Both the position numbers and the translations under genes were made by a program. The notes under the pieces were generated by a model. The model was not told the origin of the DNA and ran no database searches. It saw only the letters and a list, made by a program, of their open reading frames with translations. Positions 41,661 to 54,289 of a stretch of 64,000 nucleotides of DNA are shown here, in pieces. The stretch comes from Megaleporinus macrocephalus (Eukaryota; Chordata; Actinopteri; Characiformes; Anostomidae), in contig CM038716.1 in assembly GCA_021613375.1 (NCBI GenBank), positions 15,105,274-15,169,273 of the forward strand. Reading direction: 5' to 3'. How positions within the stretch are numbered: position 1 is the stretch's first letter; every line of letters begins with the position of its first letter.

Positions 41661-44163
41661 AAACAGTTTTAGGTACAGATGCATTGAGCATGAGAATTGT
41701 GAAGTTTCAGGTACATATCTGCCCATTTCCAGTATGTATCTGGATTAACAGTCCAGAGAAACGTAACGTGTAACTGCAGTAAAATTAGTTTTAAAAAACT
41801 GATGCTGGGCTGTATTTACTGAGAAGCAAACTAAAGTGTGGGCATGCTAAAATGTGTAGGAGTAGGCAGAAAATTTGCCTGGTCAGAGAAATGCAGGTTC
41901 TTTTTGCACCATGCTAATAGGGGTTCAGAATTTAGTGCATGCATTAGGTGTCCATGTGTTTGATGTGAAGAGCACAGGCTCGTTGTCGGGGCAACATGAT
42001 GAGGTAGAAGGTTTCTGGCATACTTTGAAGAATGTTTAAACAGCACGGCATATCTGAACATCATAACCTACTGTATGATAACACACCTTGTCACACTGCG
42101 TCATGGTTCCAGGAACAGGTCAGTGAGCTTTCTTTGCTCCTGTAACTTGTACAACCTCACTGAGAATATTCTGGGTGAGGCTGAAAGGCTGTTAAAAGCA
42201 AGATTGCTTAAATATCCAGTAGAAAGGAGTTGTGCAATAGAATTGTTCTTGCAAAGTGCGTCACTGCACGGTTGTTTTTATCTATTAAAGTTGGGTGCAG
42301 TCACATGGGCAAAATCAACAGTTTGGAAAAAAACATCAAAAGCAATAATACTATCTGGAAAAGTGCATTTGCTGAAGGAAACGCAGGATGGTTGTGCAGG
42401 TTAAGCATTGCAAGGAACAAGGAATGAATAAACAACAAAAAGAAGAGTGTGGGTCTGTGCGATTAGGGATCTGCCCTAAATGAGTCCAGACAGACGAACC
42501 CATAATATTTCGGTGCGCTCGAAAATGACTGGGAGTCTATGGGGGAAAAGAGGGATGGAAAAAAGTAACAGACAGACAAGTGCGGGTCGAACCAACACTG
42601 CAGGCGTAGTCAGGAGTCTGCCATGAATCAGTGTATGCGAAACAGTGTCTGTCGGTCAAGCAGAAGTACAGTAGGTTGCGGTTCTACTTTTCTACTCATT
42701 AAAATTGCAAAAATTCCAGAAAAATTATATTTTGGCATCAGATTTAAAAATATATGTGGGTCGTGTTTATTTGAGGTTACTTTAGCTTTGGGCAATGGTT
42801 CATTATTTTCAGGGACTTCCACTTTGAAGGGCAGGGCTGTGTGTGTATGATGGCAGTACATCACCAGGTCTAGTTTTAGTAAACAGCTAACAGTAGTCCA
42901 GCACTAGAGTTGTGTTTTGCCTTTCTTTTATTCGCTGTGCCAAGTTGCAAATAAGATATGGCTTGTGACTGTGTTTCTTCTGAAAACCCCTTCATTACAA
43001 TATGTAAATCAGGTTCTGGTAGGCTGGGGCTTGACGCACTGAAGCTGATTCATCATTTGTGCTCCAATCTTGGTTCGCTTCCACTTTGTATAAAACCGGC
43101 GTAGAGCAGTAAGAGCCACTCTTGTACGATCTTGCATCTTGCAGATTCCATGCCCGAGCAAAGCTGTCTTGAAGGTCTGTGCAGACGCAGCATGCTATAA
43201 GACAGGTGTACCTCATAAACAGGTACCTAAACCCCTGGAAGAGCTGGAGGTGAAACATGTGTGTGGCATCTGTGCATTTTGCTGGGGGAACCACCTGTGA
43301 CTGTGCAGCCAAGCTGGAGCTGTGAGTCACCATAATTGACAGTAATGAACCGCATTACAGAGGAACTAGGCAGCTGTGGGCTGTGTGGGAGGGAGCGAGA
43401 GCAGTAAGGAGTGGGAAGGGGGAGGATGAGGTTGGGGGGTAGGGTAAAAAGAGTTGGAAGACGGGTGAAGAGAAAAGAAGTAAGATTAGGAGCTAGATGA
43501 TAACAGTGATGAAGAAGAACCATCAAGTTAAAGCAATTCGAGGGCTGAGCTGAGCTGGGTGCCATTGCTGCGACTACTGCCTGAGATGGGCCATCCATGG
43601 ACCAGGATCTCCAAGCTACTGGCTGCAAAGACCAGGTCATCAGAATTCTTCTATTCTTCTAGTCAGGGGGCAGCATGGGATATCTGTAAATCTGGGCTGG
43701 ATTTGGTGATGTGGCAAAATCAGGAATTTAGTGTTGTTCTTCTCTAATTGCACTGAAACACTGGATGGCTAGAAACATCTGTCCACAGAAAATGGGCTGG
43801 AGAAACTCTGGGACTTCGGGGCCCAGACTGCAGGCGCTGTGGAGGGAGATGCATTTTACCTAACCTGATGGAACATACAGAGTGTAATCTGCAAACTAGA
43901 TGTAATCTGCTTTAAACTAAAAGCAAGACCCTAAACTAAAAGGGACAATTGATGTAGGACTGAGGAACAGGGAAGAGAGGGATGGCATAAATGAAAATAA
44001 TGAAAAACAGCTTCTCTGCAAACTTTAGTTATTTCCAAACACTGTTCAGCTTCTTGACTATCTACTATCTAGTCTACGTTCAGAAACTCCTGACCTACTG
44101 CTGAAGGTTGTAAACCTGTCTTGTAATTAAACTGAATTTTTATCAGCTATATTCTCAGATCTT
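41661..44163. other. Upstream intron or flank, unique sequence
   Basis: No exon, transposon or microsatellite recognised. ORFs of up to 137 codons (for example 43227-43640 minus) show no family signature. Confidence 0.4.
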
Positions 44164-44169
44164 ATGATA

Positions 44170-44370
44170 TGTGTATCTTTGCTGTCCAAAATGAAAGGTT
44201 TAAAAGGCCAAAGCATTTTTTTACATTACATGCAAGTAAAATATAACAATTTTACACAAAACTGTTTTGGAGCATTTCTTTGGGTCCAATCAACCAACAA
44301 TGTGTTCAAATTATGCAGAAAGAAAAAAAACCAAAAAATTTTTTGGACAGCAGCAATATGTGTAACATGA
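44170..44370. repeat. Dispersed repeat family, copy 3
   Basis: CTTTGCTGTCCAAAATGAAA, TGTTTTGGAGCATTTCTTTG and TTTTTTGGACAGCAGCAATA show both ends of the family as an imperfect inverted repeat (TGCTGTCC / GGACAGCA). Confidence 0.45.
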
Positions 44371-44589
44371 TTTGTTATCTGCCAGATCTCCCCCCCCCCA
44401 ACAGTTTGACATTCTAACCGTGGTTCCATTAGGGGTCATAAGCTTATGTCATGAAACTTGAAATGAATGTCATGAAATGATGTTTTAACTATACTATCTG
44501 TTCCCTTCTGAGTCTGTTACTCTCAGTGTTTCTTATGCTTTTATACACAACCTGCCCAAAAACAGTCTTGTACTGACGATGTTACAGTC

Positions 44590-45030
44590 TACGCCAGGAC
44601 ATCACAAAGACAGATTAAGGGTCAGGACTCTGTGATGGCCAGTTCAGTTGTGAAAATGATTCCTCATACTCACAATTGGAGCCCCATGTATCCTGGCACT
44701 GGAATATCGTCCTGGAATATGGCCAAAGCATCATATAAAAACCCATTGATGAGAAAACCTGGTCATTCAGTACGATTAGGTAGGCAGCAAACTTCGTTTT
44801 GCTGCCACATACCGTTTTTAAGCAATTCCAGTTCAAAACACTGCCTCCAGAGGCTTGTACAGTGGGAACTGTTTCAGATGCTTTATGCTGTTTCCATCTT
44901 ACCTTGATAGATACATCATCCATCAGACCACATGCCCTTTTTTCATTCCTCCAGAGTCCAATCTTTCTGCTCCCCAGCAAACTGAAGCTACTCACTGCAT
45001 CAGTTAGTGGTAAAAGAATTGCTACCACAT
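44590..45030 (-). pseudogene. Decayed Tc1-like transposase
   Basis: The minus strand reads KVRWKQHKASETVPTVQASG then VLNWNCLKTVCGSKTKFAAY, and, near 44620, NWPSQSPDP, the (D/N)WP(A/S)QSPDLNP motif just before the catalytic E of Tc1 transposases. It is open for 137 codons, but the catalytic core is incomplete. Confidence 0.65.
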
Positions 45031-46262
45031 GTCACATATTTATTTCGGCAGTAATCACCCAATCAGAGGCCCTAGGTATTTACTTATTTGAATATAAAGT
45101 GGCTTTTTTGGACAAGGCAGTGTGGGATGTAGACTTTCTACCTGTAACAGATTTCAGCATGCAATTAATTCTGCTTTATTTTTTCCCCACCATATTATAT
45201 CCCTTCTTTTAGACTTTAATTACCAAAGAACTTTTTTAAACCTGGCATGCTGGCCACACTCATTTTGGCAGTGCAGTACAGAAGGTGAACAGGTATGCAA
45301 AAACGGTATCAAGTGAAATGAACAACTGAAACAATTCAGGAGAGCATGTGCAGTCACAAGAACAATCCTTAGACATCTGGAAATCATTCAGCATAGCGTG
45401 CAATAACAACTAAGGATGCTTCGATGTGGGAATTTTGAGCAGATGCTAATATCTGATATTCACCGCGTACACATCTGCCAATGACGATACATAAATTGTG
45501 AACCGGTTGGTGGTTAGGTTCAGTTTGGGCTTTATTTGGGCCCTAGATATAGAAAACTTTAAAAAACATCTAATCGCTCACAGCTGCCGACCAAAACCAG
45601 CAGACAAAAGGACTGAGAGGAGAGGAGGCAGGGGCTAAAGGAGGAGAGCAAAAAGAGAGCGCCAGTGCGCCTTTGTGACTCATCCATCCCCCTACCCCAC
45701 CCTCCGGTGGTTTGGGTGTAGGACTGTTCTCGCCACAGTCTGCCTGCTCCTCCGCACAGTCTAGAGACATAGCCCCCCGTCCCCTCACACGGATGGACGA
45801 GACTGTGCTCACCGTCCAGATTGGAATCAAGTCGAGGCTGAACTTGAGATTCACCACAGGGCTGCATTGTGCATGACAGTGCCACTTATTCTGTCCAGCG
45901 GAGGTGTTGATGGAGAGAGACGCAAGCAGATATCAGGGGAGTCTCGGCGTGACAGGACACAGAGAGGGACGGAGATCGTGGCAGAGTGATGACTGCGCAG
46001 TGGAAGAGATATGCACTTTATTTTAGAATAAACAAGCCCTACAATCTCTTGTCTTAACCTGCCTGACAGACTGCATTTCAGTTTAGTTCAATTCTATATG
46101 TGTAGCACCTGTCTCAAATCATCCTTCCAGAACAGGCAAGCCGAGCGTGAGTGTAAATGAGTGTCAGAAAGGAGTAAATTTTTAAAAGAATCATGCAGTG
46201 TGTGCATAGCTTGCTTTCAGTCATGTTACACTGAGCACTAAGGGGCCAGTTATTTTCACAGA
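45031..46262. other. Upstream intron or flank
   Basis: 45415-45500 resembles a hAT-type inner phrase (GGATGCTTCGATGTGGGAAT). 45560-46010 is less AT-rich; its minus-strand ORFs (95 and 108 codons) match no family known to me and do not supply the missing sgsm2 N-terminus. Confidence 0.35.
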
Positions 46263-46263
46263 A

Positions 46264-46425
46264 TTCAAGAGTCAGAGAGTAAAGCAAGTAGGAGAATAAA
46301 GCAAGTAGGAGAATAAAGTGAGTCAAAGAATCAAGTGGGTCAAAGAATCAAGCGAGTCAGAGAGAATAAAGCGAGTCAGAGAATAAAGCAAGTCAGAGAG
46401 AATAAAGGCAGTCAGAGAGTAAAGC
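46264..46425. repeat. 17-base minisatellite, plus orientation
   Basis: Unit GAGTCAGAGAATAAAGC, about nine copies with variants of 17 and 19 bases (AAGTAGGAGAATAAAGC, GAGTCAGAGAGAATAAAGC). The reverse complement of this unit is the unit of the array at 63512-63799. Confidence 0.85.
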
Positions 46426-46739
46426 ATCTACGCTCTGAACATCTACTGTATGCAATGCAAACAACAGCTTAACCAATGTTTCCTTTTACTTCCATGTCAA
46501 CATACATACTAATCATCATTTGTCCTAATCCTGTTCAGCATCTAATTATTTAAAGACTGAACTAAGTTTTCAATAAAGACGTGTGTCATGGATCAGGTTT
46601 TAGGCAAGCCAAAAGAAGATAAGTGGAAACAGCAAGATCATATCTGAAAATAATCAGTTACTTCTAAATAGAAATGAGATAATTAAACATGATAATATTG
46701 AAATAATGGCATAAAAGCAAGCCATCCATGTTACATCTG

Positions 46740-47190
46740 TTACATAAGTTCTGGAGATCTGCTGACCCCAATACCGTTCACTTGGTCTCTGCTATATTAC
46801 ATTAAATTTACTATTATATTATATTATTATATTATTTATTCTGATATCGCTGCTATGGACAATATCACTAAGTCTCTTTAAATAGATTAATCTTCTTAAA
46901 TAACCTGCCAATGCAAAAGTTTCTACATATGTCCTCCTGTATATCTTATGTATATATCTTGTTTATGTTTTGTATAGTCCTTAATATATTTTAGTTATTA
47001 CTAAATGTATATATTCTAGCATTTTTTACTTCACTATTGTCTATTTATTGTTATGTCTGCACTGTTTTTACATATATAATACTGCCCTGCTGTAGAGTTG
47101 TATCTGAGCTTACCCCAAGCATTTCAATGCATGTTATGTCCCGACATGATGTGCAAATGACAAATAAACTTGAAACCTGAAACTTGATTG
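46740..47190 (+). mobile_element. Probable LINE 3' end
   Basis: Ends in GCAAATGACAAATAAACTTG followed by AAACCTGAAACTTGA, the short tandem tail typical of fish L2-like LINE 3' ends. The body has the T-rich TGTATATATCTTGTTTATGT look of such tails. No reverse transcriptase frame is present. Confidence 0.5.
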
Positions 47191-47747
47191 TATTGGATAT
47201 TCACAATGTTAGAACATACGTATTTAAACTGTGAGACTTCACTTAAAGGGGAGTAGAAATTAATGGGGGGGTCACAGATAACAGTGAAGATGGAAAAAAG
47301 TGCATAAGAGAGCCACATGGGGAAAAGCTTGAATGTATCTGTATTAGGCCAAGCAGAAGTTTGTTATGAAGGTATTACAAGTTGTGGAAAGCCTTTGTTG
47401 AGAGTTTTGTCAGACAGCGTTCTCCTGCATTCATGCTATTTCTGCTGTGTGAAAATTAGCTAACAGAGAGACACCTTTAATAATAGCAGCAGCATGTCGT
47501 CACTGAGAGAGAGGCTAGAAAACAGACAGCGCTCCGTTTCCCTCTCCCCAGGCGCTCTGAACACTAACCGAAACAGTGAGCTCTATAAGCCTCTCTCTTC
47601 TGCGAGGACACAAACACGCTTAGACATACACATACACGCGTAACACTCCACACACACACCTCGAGTCTTTTAGAACACAGACATGTTAAACCTGCATTAG
47701 CTGAATGTTAAGCAGACGCTACAGTTTCAAATGCATCATGTGACAAA
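47191..47747. other. Upstream intron or flank, unique sequence
   Basis: No feature recognised except a CA-rich patch near 47625-47660. Confidence 0.4.
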
Positions 47748-47928
47748 TAGGGCTGCACAATGCAGATGCAAGCATTTAGCTCACCTGTGACTGGCCAGGG
47801 TTCTCACAGCACACATCAAACCGATGAACAGGCTCATTAATATATCTCCCCCCACCTCTGTGATATCAGTATTGGCAAAGGAAGAGCTTCGCAATCATGA
47901 TTAACAAGTGATATATTGCGCAGCCCTA
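47748..47928. mobile_element. 181-base hAT-type miniature element
   Basis: TAGGGCTGCACAATGCAG at the left and, reverse complemented, TAGGGCTGCGCAATATATC at the right are terminal inverted repeats of a well-known hAT miniature form. The 8-base flanks GTGACAAA and GTGGTACA agree at only 5 positions, so the target duplication is decayed or mis-set. Confidence 0.7.
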
Positions 47929-48405
47929 GTGGTACATTCACATCTAATACAACTTTCAGTCCAAAGAAAGGAAATTCTGTGGCCAGCACATCACCTCGCC
48001 GCCCACTCATTTCCCTCAACTGCTTAAGCAAGCCTCTTTCACCAGGTGATTAAATATTGATTCTCTCGGACTGTCCGTCGGAGCTGTAATTTCTTGTCCA
48101 AAAGGCAGGACGGTACATCAGATCTGCAGCTGGACCTTTATCTAATCTCACCGCTGTTAAACAGACGGATCGAATGGGGATCAATCCACTCTGTCCTACT
48201 GCTGCTTACTTAGAGAGATCTTTTAAAGTAATACAGAACACACAGAAAGACTGCAGGTAAGTTTATGACGCTGTTAAACTAGGACACACGCACGGTAAAT
48301 GTAAAACACCAGATTATTGCCAAACATTGATTTAAATGAGAAAATATTGGCTGATATCATTTAATATGTACATGCCGTGTCTTAATTTTAGACTTACTTT
48401 TACAG

Positions 48406-48970
48406 TTAAAGGAGCAATATATATGATTTTTAAGAATTTAGTTTAAGTTGTAGACATATCTACTGAGCTTAGCATGCTAATCAACTATCCCTGGCCCATC
48501 CCCTCTAGTAATGCCAATTTCAACCGCTATGGTAAGTCACTGTATCACTGAGAATGCAAACAGTTGAACATGAGAACACTCCTTCAATGGCGTATTCTAA
48601 CCTCCTGTCAATCATGTTGAAGGTTCAGCTCCCAGTTAGATCGTTTAAGCCAATGATAGCCAATGAAATGAAAAGTATTTCTCTTATGACAATCACCACT
48701 CACTCAAACCAAAAATAACTAAAACAAAAAAAGAAAAAGACTTAACTTTGGTGCTGCTTTTGTACCGCTGAAGACACACTTGAGTAAAGAGATGAAGATG
48801 CTGAACTGCACTGCAATGGTTTCTTTAGACTGGTAAGTAAACAGCTGTTAATGCTAACAATTAGGAGGAGGGATTGCATTTTTCCTCGCATCTAACAGTA
48901 GCCAACAACTTTCTGGTAATATTTTGGCCCCTTTTTGGAGTTTAAGTCATTTTACACATTGCTCCTTTAA
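48406..48970. mobile_element. TTAA-flanked miniature inverted-repeat element
   Basis: TTAAAGGAGCAATATATATG at the left and (reverse complement) TTAAAGGAGCAATGTGTAAA at the right. TTAA at both ends is the target-site signature of piggyBac- and Kolobok-type transposons. About 560 bases, no ORF. A truncated relative lies at 38518. Confidence 0.75.
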
Positions 48971-49510
48971 TGTCTGATTTAATGTCAGTGCCTAAACTTG
49001 ATTGTCACATTAGAAGACAATACACTTTTCTTTGGGATTTTGTATTCTTTTATTCTTATTTATTTTTCACAAGTTCTCTTGTAAGTTCTCTTCTCTGAAG
49101 TTCTCTTAGTGTAATAACATGGTATTCTCATGATTTTGCATCATTGTAATAATATAATATTATGTAATATATTGGTATATTATTGTTTTCGTAGAAACGC
49201 ACAATAATATTGGAATTACATCAATATAAGCACCATTGGACAGATGTTTTGATTTAATTTAGATATATTAATTGCACCCTGAAAATTTCACACTGTTTAG
49301 ATGATGCTGAGCAACTGTGCTAATGAAATTTAAGAACACTTGGTAAAATGTAACACTAATTTGAAGAGAATGACAACTAGTGTTTTCACCAGTTTAGCCT
49401 GTGCTGCTGTGATACAGTTAAACAAAAGGTTTGAACAGTTTGGTTCCCTACTGGCACAACTATCTAAGCTTTGACATGTTATTGCAAGATTGCGGGTTTA
49501 ATACATCATC
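48971..49510. other. AT-rich intron or flank
   Basis: AT-rich with short TAATATA runs at 49150-49190. Nothing else recognised. Confidence 0.4.
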
Positions 49511-49513
49511 TTC

Positions 49514-49515
<2 letters not shown>

Positions 49516-49563
<48 letters not shown>
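49516..49563. repeat. (TA)n microsatellite
   Basis: About 24 uninterrupted TA units, explaining the Ile/Tyr peptides on both strands. Confidence 0.95.
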
Positions 49564-49566
<3 letters not shown>

Positions 49567-49759
49567 GCCCAAGCAGCCAGGTAGTTGAGATGCAGTGTTA
49601 CTTTGGCCCAAAGCTCCTGCATAGCACTGCTCATGCATGCATCTGAACAACACCGGTCACACGACTGCACTGCAGCATCATCCAAGCAGTCAGTCAGCTC
49701 AGGCAGCCACGTAGCTGCGATATAGCTTAGAACAAGCACCCGGTGCAGACAGCGTCATA

Positions 49760-49800
49760 CCACCCCCCCACCCCCCCCCACCCCCCCCCCCCACCCCCCA
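49760..49800. repeat. C-rich tract (G-quadruplex potential on minus strand)
   Basis: Four C runs of about 8, 9, 12 and 6 bases separated by single A residues. The minus strand, which is the sense strand of sgsm2, therefore has four long G runs with one-base loops. Confidence 0.85.
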
Positions 49801-50258
49801 AATAAAACGCATAAATTAGATTTGTTTTTCTTTGTTATTTGATTGAATCCATGGGTTCAGACATGTTATTAGCACTTGAGCATTGGCTGAAAAGAAGAGA
49901 TTTGTTTAGGTGTCATTGTTCAAGGTGAAGACAGGCAGTGGACGGAATTCGTTCCAGTCGTATTTGGACACTGGCTCTTTTTTTCTTCGTTTGAAAAAAT
50001 AATTTCAGTGAAAATCTGCAACGACTTTCCAGTCATTGGTTCTCGGTTGCATTTGGGGCTGTTCCAGATGCTTGCAGATCACTGGTGAGCTTCAAGAATC
50101 CCATCTGTCTCTTACACTCTCTTACATTCAAAGGATCTTAAATCTTTTTTTCCATTCATTCTCCTCTCTTATTTTCTGAAAGAGAACATTGTGCTGTTAG
50201 CTTTAGAAAGAAAACGATCCAGGGCTTAGTTATCCTAAAATATACTTCCCTTCATTTA
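49801..50258. repeat. Duplicated block, copy A
   Basis: From AAATTAGATTTGTTTTTCTT through GATTGAATCCATGGGTTCAG, CGTATTTGGACACTGG, CTTTCCAGTCATTGG and TTCAAGAATCCCATCTGTCT to AAAATATACTTCCCTTCATT, the same order recurs at 53577-54045 in direct orientation. Identity is high (roughly 85 percent by eye) with small indels. Confidence 0.85.
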
Positions 50259-53200
50259 CCGCCCCCCCACAACAGCCCCCCACACAATCAACAGTATCTA
50301 CCAGTGATACTGATAAAACTGTGGGTCTTTAATATCAGTCACAATTTCATTGATTGATATATTGATTAAGGTCTAAAGTGCATGCTCTGCTATTTCTCTG
50401 CTGAAAGCTTTTCTTTTCTTTTTTTAATACAGGGCGGTTATCACTTGACTGTATGCTATAGATGCAGCCGACAGAGATTAAAAAGGTTGGAAAATGCAGT
50501 TTTCCTTTAAGCACACCGCAGGGCCGCAATAAAATGTGTTTTCTTGCATGAGGACCTTCCTAAAGACCACCATAAACATGATTGAATATTGCTTCAAAAT
50601 GTCAGATAGTGTTACAGGGGGGAAAGGGGGTGGGTTATTTCCCAGGCCTAAGCAAAGAGCAATATTAAACAGATAAATCTCTTTGTCTTTGTTTTGCTCT
50701 CCCACTCTTGCACATGCATAATCCTTTCTTTCTTTCTGCTCCTGAGCTTGAAAGCAAAGCTATGAAGCTTGTATACACATTCATCTTCACCGTAACAGTT
50801 ATGAGCGTGCAATTCCACACTGATCTCGAAGCTTTCCAGAAAAATGGAAGTGAACTCCCTCTAGCTCCGGCTAACCCAGAAAGAAGGCGTCTACTCTTGT
50901 GGCTTCCAGAACATCCTCTGCTCTAATTAAGCGAAGGTATAAAGTAGAGGCCGCCTTGTAGTTGTGGGAAAAAAGCTAACAGCAGCAGAGTGAGGATTAA
51001 AAATCTTCGACTGAGGCGAGGTGTGTACCAGGAGACTTCTCCTGCTGGGAGTAAGTAAGCATGAGAGTGTGAACAGGGTGAGCAGAGCGTGTGTGAGTGT
51101 TTGGGAGTGAGGGGGTGGTGGCGCCATCACCTTGGCAGGAACAGAATTCCGACTTCAAACATTTTCCACAGAGCTTGGTTGCGCTTTGATGAGGCCAAAT
51201 TGAGCAAGAAAGAAGTTTAGGGAACGTGTGTGGTAATGAGGTGTGCATTCGGCTATCTGTTTGTGCAGGTGTTTGTGTGTGTGCGCGCGTGTGTGTGTAG
51301 GCATGCCGGTCATGTTAAACAGGTGAGTGCTGTAATTAATAGCGCTAAATCCCACAGCAGTGCTGTCAATCTGAGCAGCAGTCTACCTATTGAGTCAGTC
51401 ACACCACAGTGCACAGCACACACACACACACGCCACTCCAACAGGTGCACTGATCACGACGCGCCCCCTCTGAGGATATATCAAACGTAAAAGCTCAGAC
51501 AAATGACAAGATCACATTAACATCTCCGTAAACATCAGAGTTACACTGCCAGTCATCCAACCAAAATCAACCCACCTGACAAATCTGGCCATGTCGCTGA
51601 ATGCTGGAAACCACCTAGGACATAGGGTGCATGGGAGATGGACTGATGATGAAATGAAAATACTATTAAAACTGTAGCACTTGAACAAAGAGCAAGCACT
51701 GAGCAACATATCACCACAATATACTGTTCCATAAGTATTTAACACTGATAAGTGTTATTATATGCATTCCCCAAGAAGTATTTAAAAACCTGCAGGAAAC
51801 AAAGGGCTTATCCCAATTATCTCAGAACAAAATGACCACACCGATAAGAACGTTTAGCCTTCTCCTTCAGAAGCATCATCTTTCAGCTCTAAGCTTTTTT
51901 AACTCTAGCTAACTCTCTTAACTACCATGCTGTTACAAGTGAATGGCTAGACTTCTTCTGTTTCCCCATCTAGTCAGTAAAAGCCGTACACTGTTATCTG
52001 TACTGACTTTTCTGCAAGTGCCCGTTTCAAGTGGTCGCTATAGTATCTAAAAGTTAAATTACTGCCAAGAAGCACAACATAAACATGGCATGTGAAGACA
52101 GGATGAAGTTTTAAGGCAATACAAAGTGGTCAAGTTGCGGCTAGCCACGACGGTTATTTTCTTCATGGCGAAGAAAAGACATGCATTAGCAGCAAGTTAT
52201 CAAGTACTATATAAAAATGCAATGGTAATACTAATGCCATTTTTAAAGCTACACCATGTAGATTTGGGGCTCTGCAGACCCTGCTGGTGGAAATGTGTAT
52301 GCAAGTGAACCTACAATAACCATGATACTTATAATTACCTACAGTAGTCATCATATCTTCTTCAGTATAATGTTGATAAGTCCTAAACACTGAGCCAGAG
52401 CTTCTTTTAAAGCCTCAGCGTTACTATATAAAGACATAATCAGATAAACTCCAGCAAAATCCAACCAGACTTAGTAATGCTACCTCTTGCAGTTAAATAT
52501 TGCAGTTTTAAAAACTTAAAATTAACCATTATTAAAAAAAATATTTCTGTTACACCCATTAAACAGGATAGTCTGCTAATTGTTTGCTAAGAAACTCCAA
52601 CTATCTCTATAGTCTTGGTTTAGCACCTGAATTCTCTTAAGTGAATCTGACCAGTCAGGTTAACATGCTTTGTCAAAGATAAAACCAGCTTGTACTTTAA
52701 TACAAGCTAATACTACTAGATTAAGGAACTAGAGCCTTATCATTTATCTATATCTAAAAAAAGACTTGATAATTTGATAATTATATTGTTTATTGTGCAA
52801 GACAGAGCGTTTAAGAGAGCTTTTGCTGGTTTAGCAGAGCTCATGTGGTTGTGGTTTCATGCCAGAGACCCCCTGCAGCTAGAATCAGAGTGAACGAGGA
52901 GCTTGCAGGTTGTTCCCATGGCCTTCACCTGTGCGTTAGGGCTCAGTGTTATCGATCGCGTGTGTGGTTGGTGTTATTTCTGAGGCTGGCAGCAGTGCTT
53001 CGCTGCAGGACAGCAGTGACGCCACCATGGGATGTCAAAGAGAGCTCCTCTGATGATGAACTCGCTCTGTCCAGAACCAAGAGAGATCAAAGGCGGCCTG
53101 ACAGACATGCAAACACTCACAGACGGACGTTCCAAACTCCACACGCTTTTTTTTCTGGGCTTTCAGGGCAAAGCATCAAAAAAGGCTCCATGCAGGCCAC

Positions 53201-53570
53201 ACATGCTCCCCGGAAATTCAGAAATAACTCCAGTACCACCAGTCGAGGGACGTTATATAACCCTCTGTCCATACGCGGGTGTGCAAGTTTGCTGGAGTGT
53301 ATTTGTGCGTAACAGCACTGGACCTGGCCAAATGTCTGTAGAGAGGCTCTGCGTTGTCATGGAGATAGGCAGTAATCAGGAGAATACCTGAGCCTTCTGC
53401 GAGCTCTCTAATAACTTCCCCAGCTTGTCTTTCTAAATTAGCTCTACAACCACGTCCAGTCCTGAACGCAGCAGCGCCTGCCAAAATGAGACTTGCAAGC
53501 AATTAGACGTCTCATCTACCCACGGCCCGTCTCACAGAGCCACGAGCCTAGATCTCGACAGCAGGTCGAA
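50259..53570. other. Unique interval between the duplicated blocks
   Basis: 3.3 kb with no recognised exon or transposon. 51260-51300 and 51415-51432 are short (GT)n and (CA)n runs. 52840-53500 is less AT-rich with an ORF of 155 codons (52845-53312 plus) that matches no family I know. Confidence 0.35.
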
Positions 53571-53576
53571 TAAAGC

Positions 53577-54045
53577 GCTCAAATTAGATTTGTTTTTCTT
53601 TGTTATTTGATTGAATCCATGGGTTCAGACACGCCATTAACACGTGAACACTGGCTGATAAGGCCTTCGTCTTTGCGGGAACAGAAGAGATCTGTTTGGG
53701 TGTCATTGTTCGAGGTGGAGGACGGAATTAGTTCCAGCCGTATTTGGACACTGGTCTCTTTTTACTTTTGTTGAAGAAAACATTTCAGTCAGAATCTGAA
53801 ACAACTTTCCAGTCATTGGGTCTCTGTTGCGTTTGGGGACCGTTCCAGATGCTTGCAGATCAGTGAGCTTCAAGAATCCCATCTGTCTTACAAAAAACGT
53901 GCAACACATATTTACTCTTACACTCCATTCAGAGGCTCTTAAATCTTTTTTTTCATTCATTCTCTCTTATTTTCTGCAAGAGAAGACTGTGCTGTTGGCT
54001 TTGGACAGGGCTTGGTTGTCTTAAAATATACTCCCCTTCATTTAT
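53577..54045. repeat. Duplicated block, copy B
   Basis: The counterpart of 49801-50258. It carries extra segments (CTTCGTCTTTGCGGGAACAG near 53668; AAAACGTGCAACACATATTT near 53895) absent from copy A, and lacks the AGAAAGAAAACGATC segment of copy A. Confidence 0.85.
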
Positions 54046-54174
54046 GCTAAAAACAGATTTAGAAACAGAACCATAACTTTCATTTGGACTTTCCTGGTAC
54101 GAGGATTCTGATAGCGCAGGTAGTGCTCTGTCTCTCTCTTAGTCCTTACTGACAGTAGAAACTCACTTTCCCAC

Positions 54175-54279
54175 ATTTACATGCTTTGATATATGATCAT
54201 TCCACTCACTGAATTTTACATAAATAATAATAATTGTGAGTGAGTGGAATGATCCCTTGATCATATCAAAGTATGTAAA
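54175..54279. repeat. Long imperfect inverted repeat
   Basis: TTTACATGCTTTGATATATG and ATCATTCCACTCACT on the left pair with AGTGAGTGGAATGAT and TTGATCATATCAAAGTATGT on the right, around an AT-rich loop. The right arm has an extra CCCT. The arms are about 35 bases. Confidence 0.8.
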
Positions 54280-54289
54280 GGATTCTAAG

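Noticed and set aside
45559..45885. Possible sgsm2 first exon (ORFs with a GTGAGC donor at about 45810)
   Set aside because: The peptides do not resemble the conserved SGSM N-terminus, and no ATG with the expected phase-1 end was found.
52845..53391. Overlapping plus-strand ORFs of 155 and 119 codons
   Set aside because: Two frames are open at once in a GC-richer patch, with no domain and no splice context.
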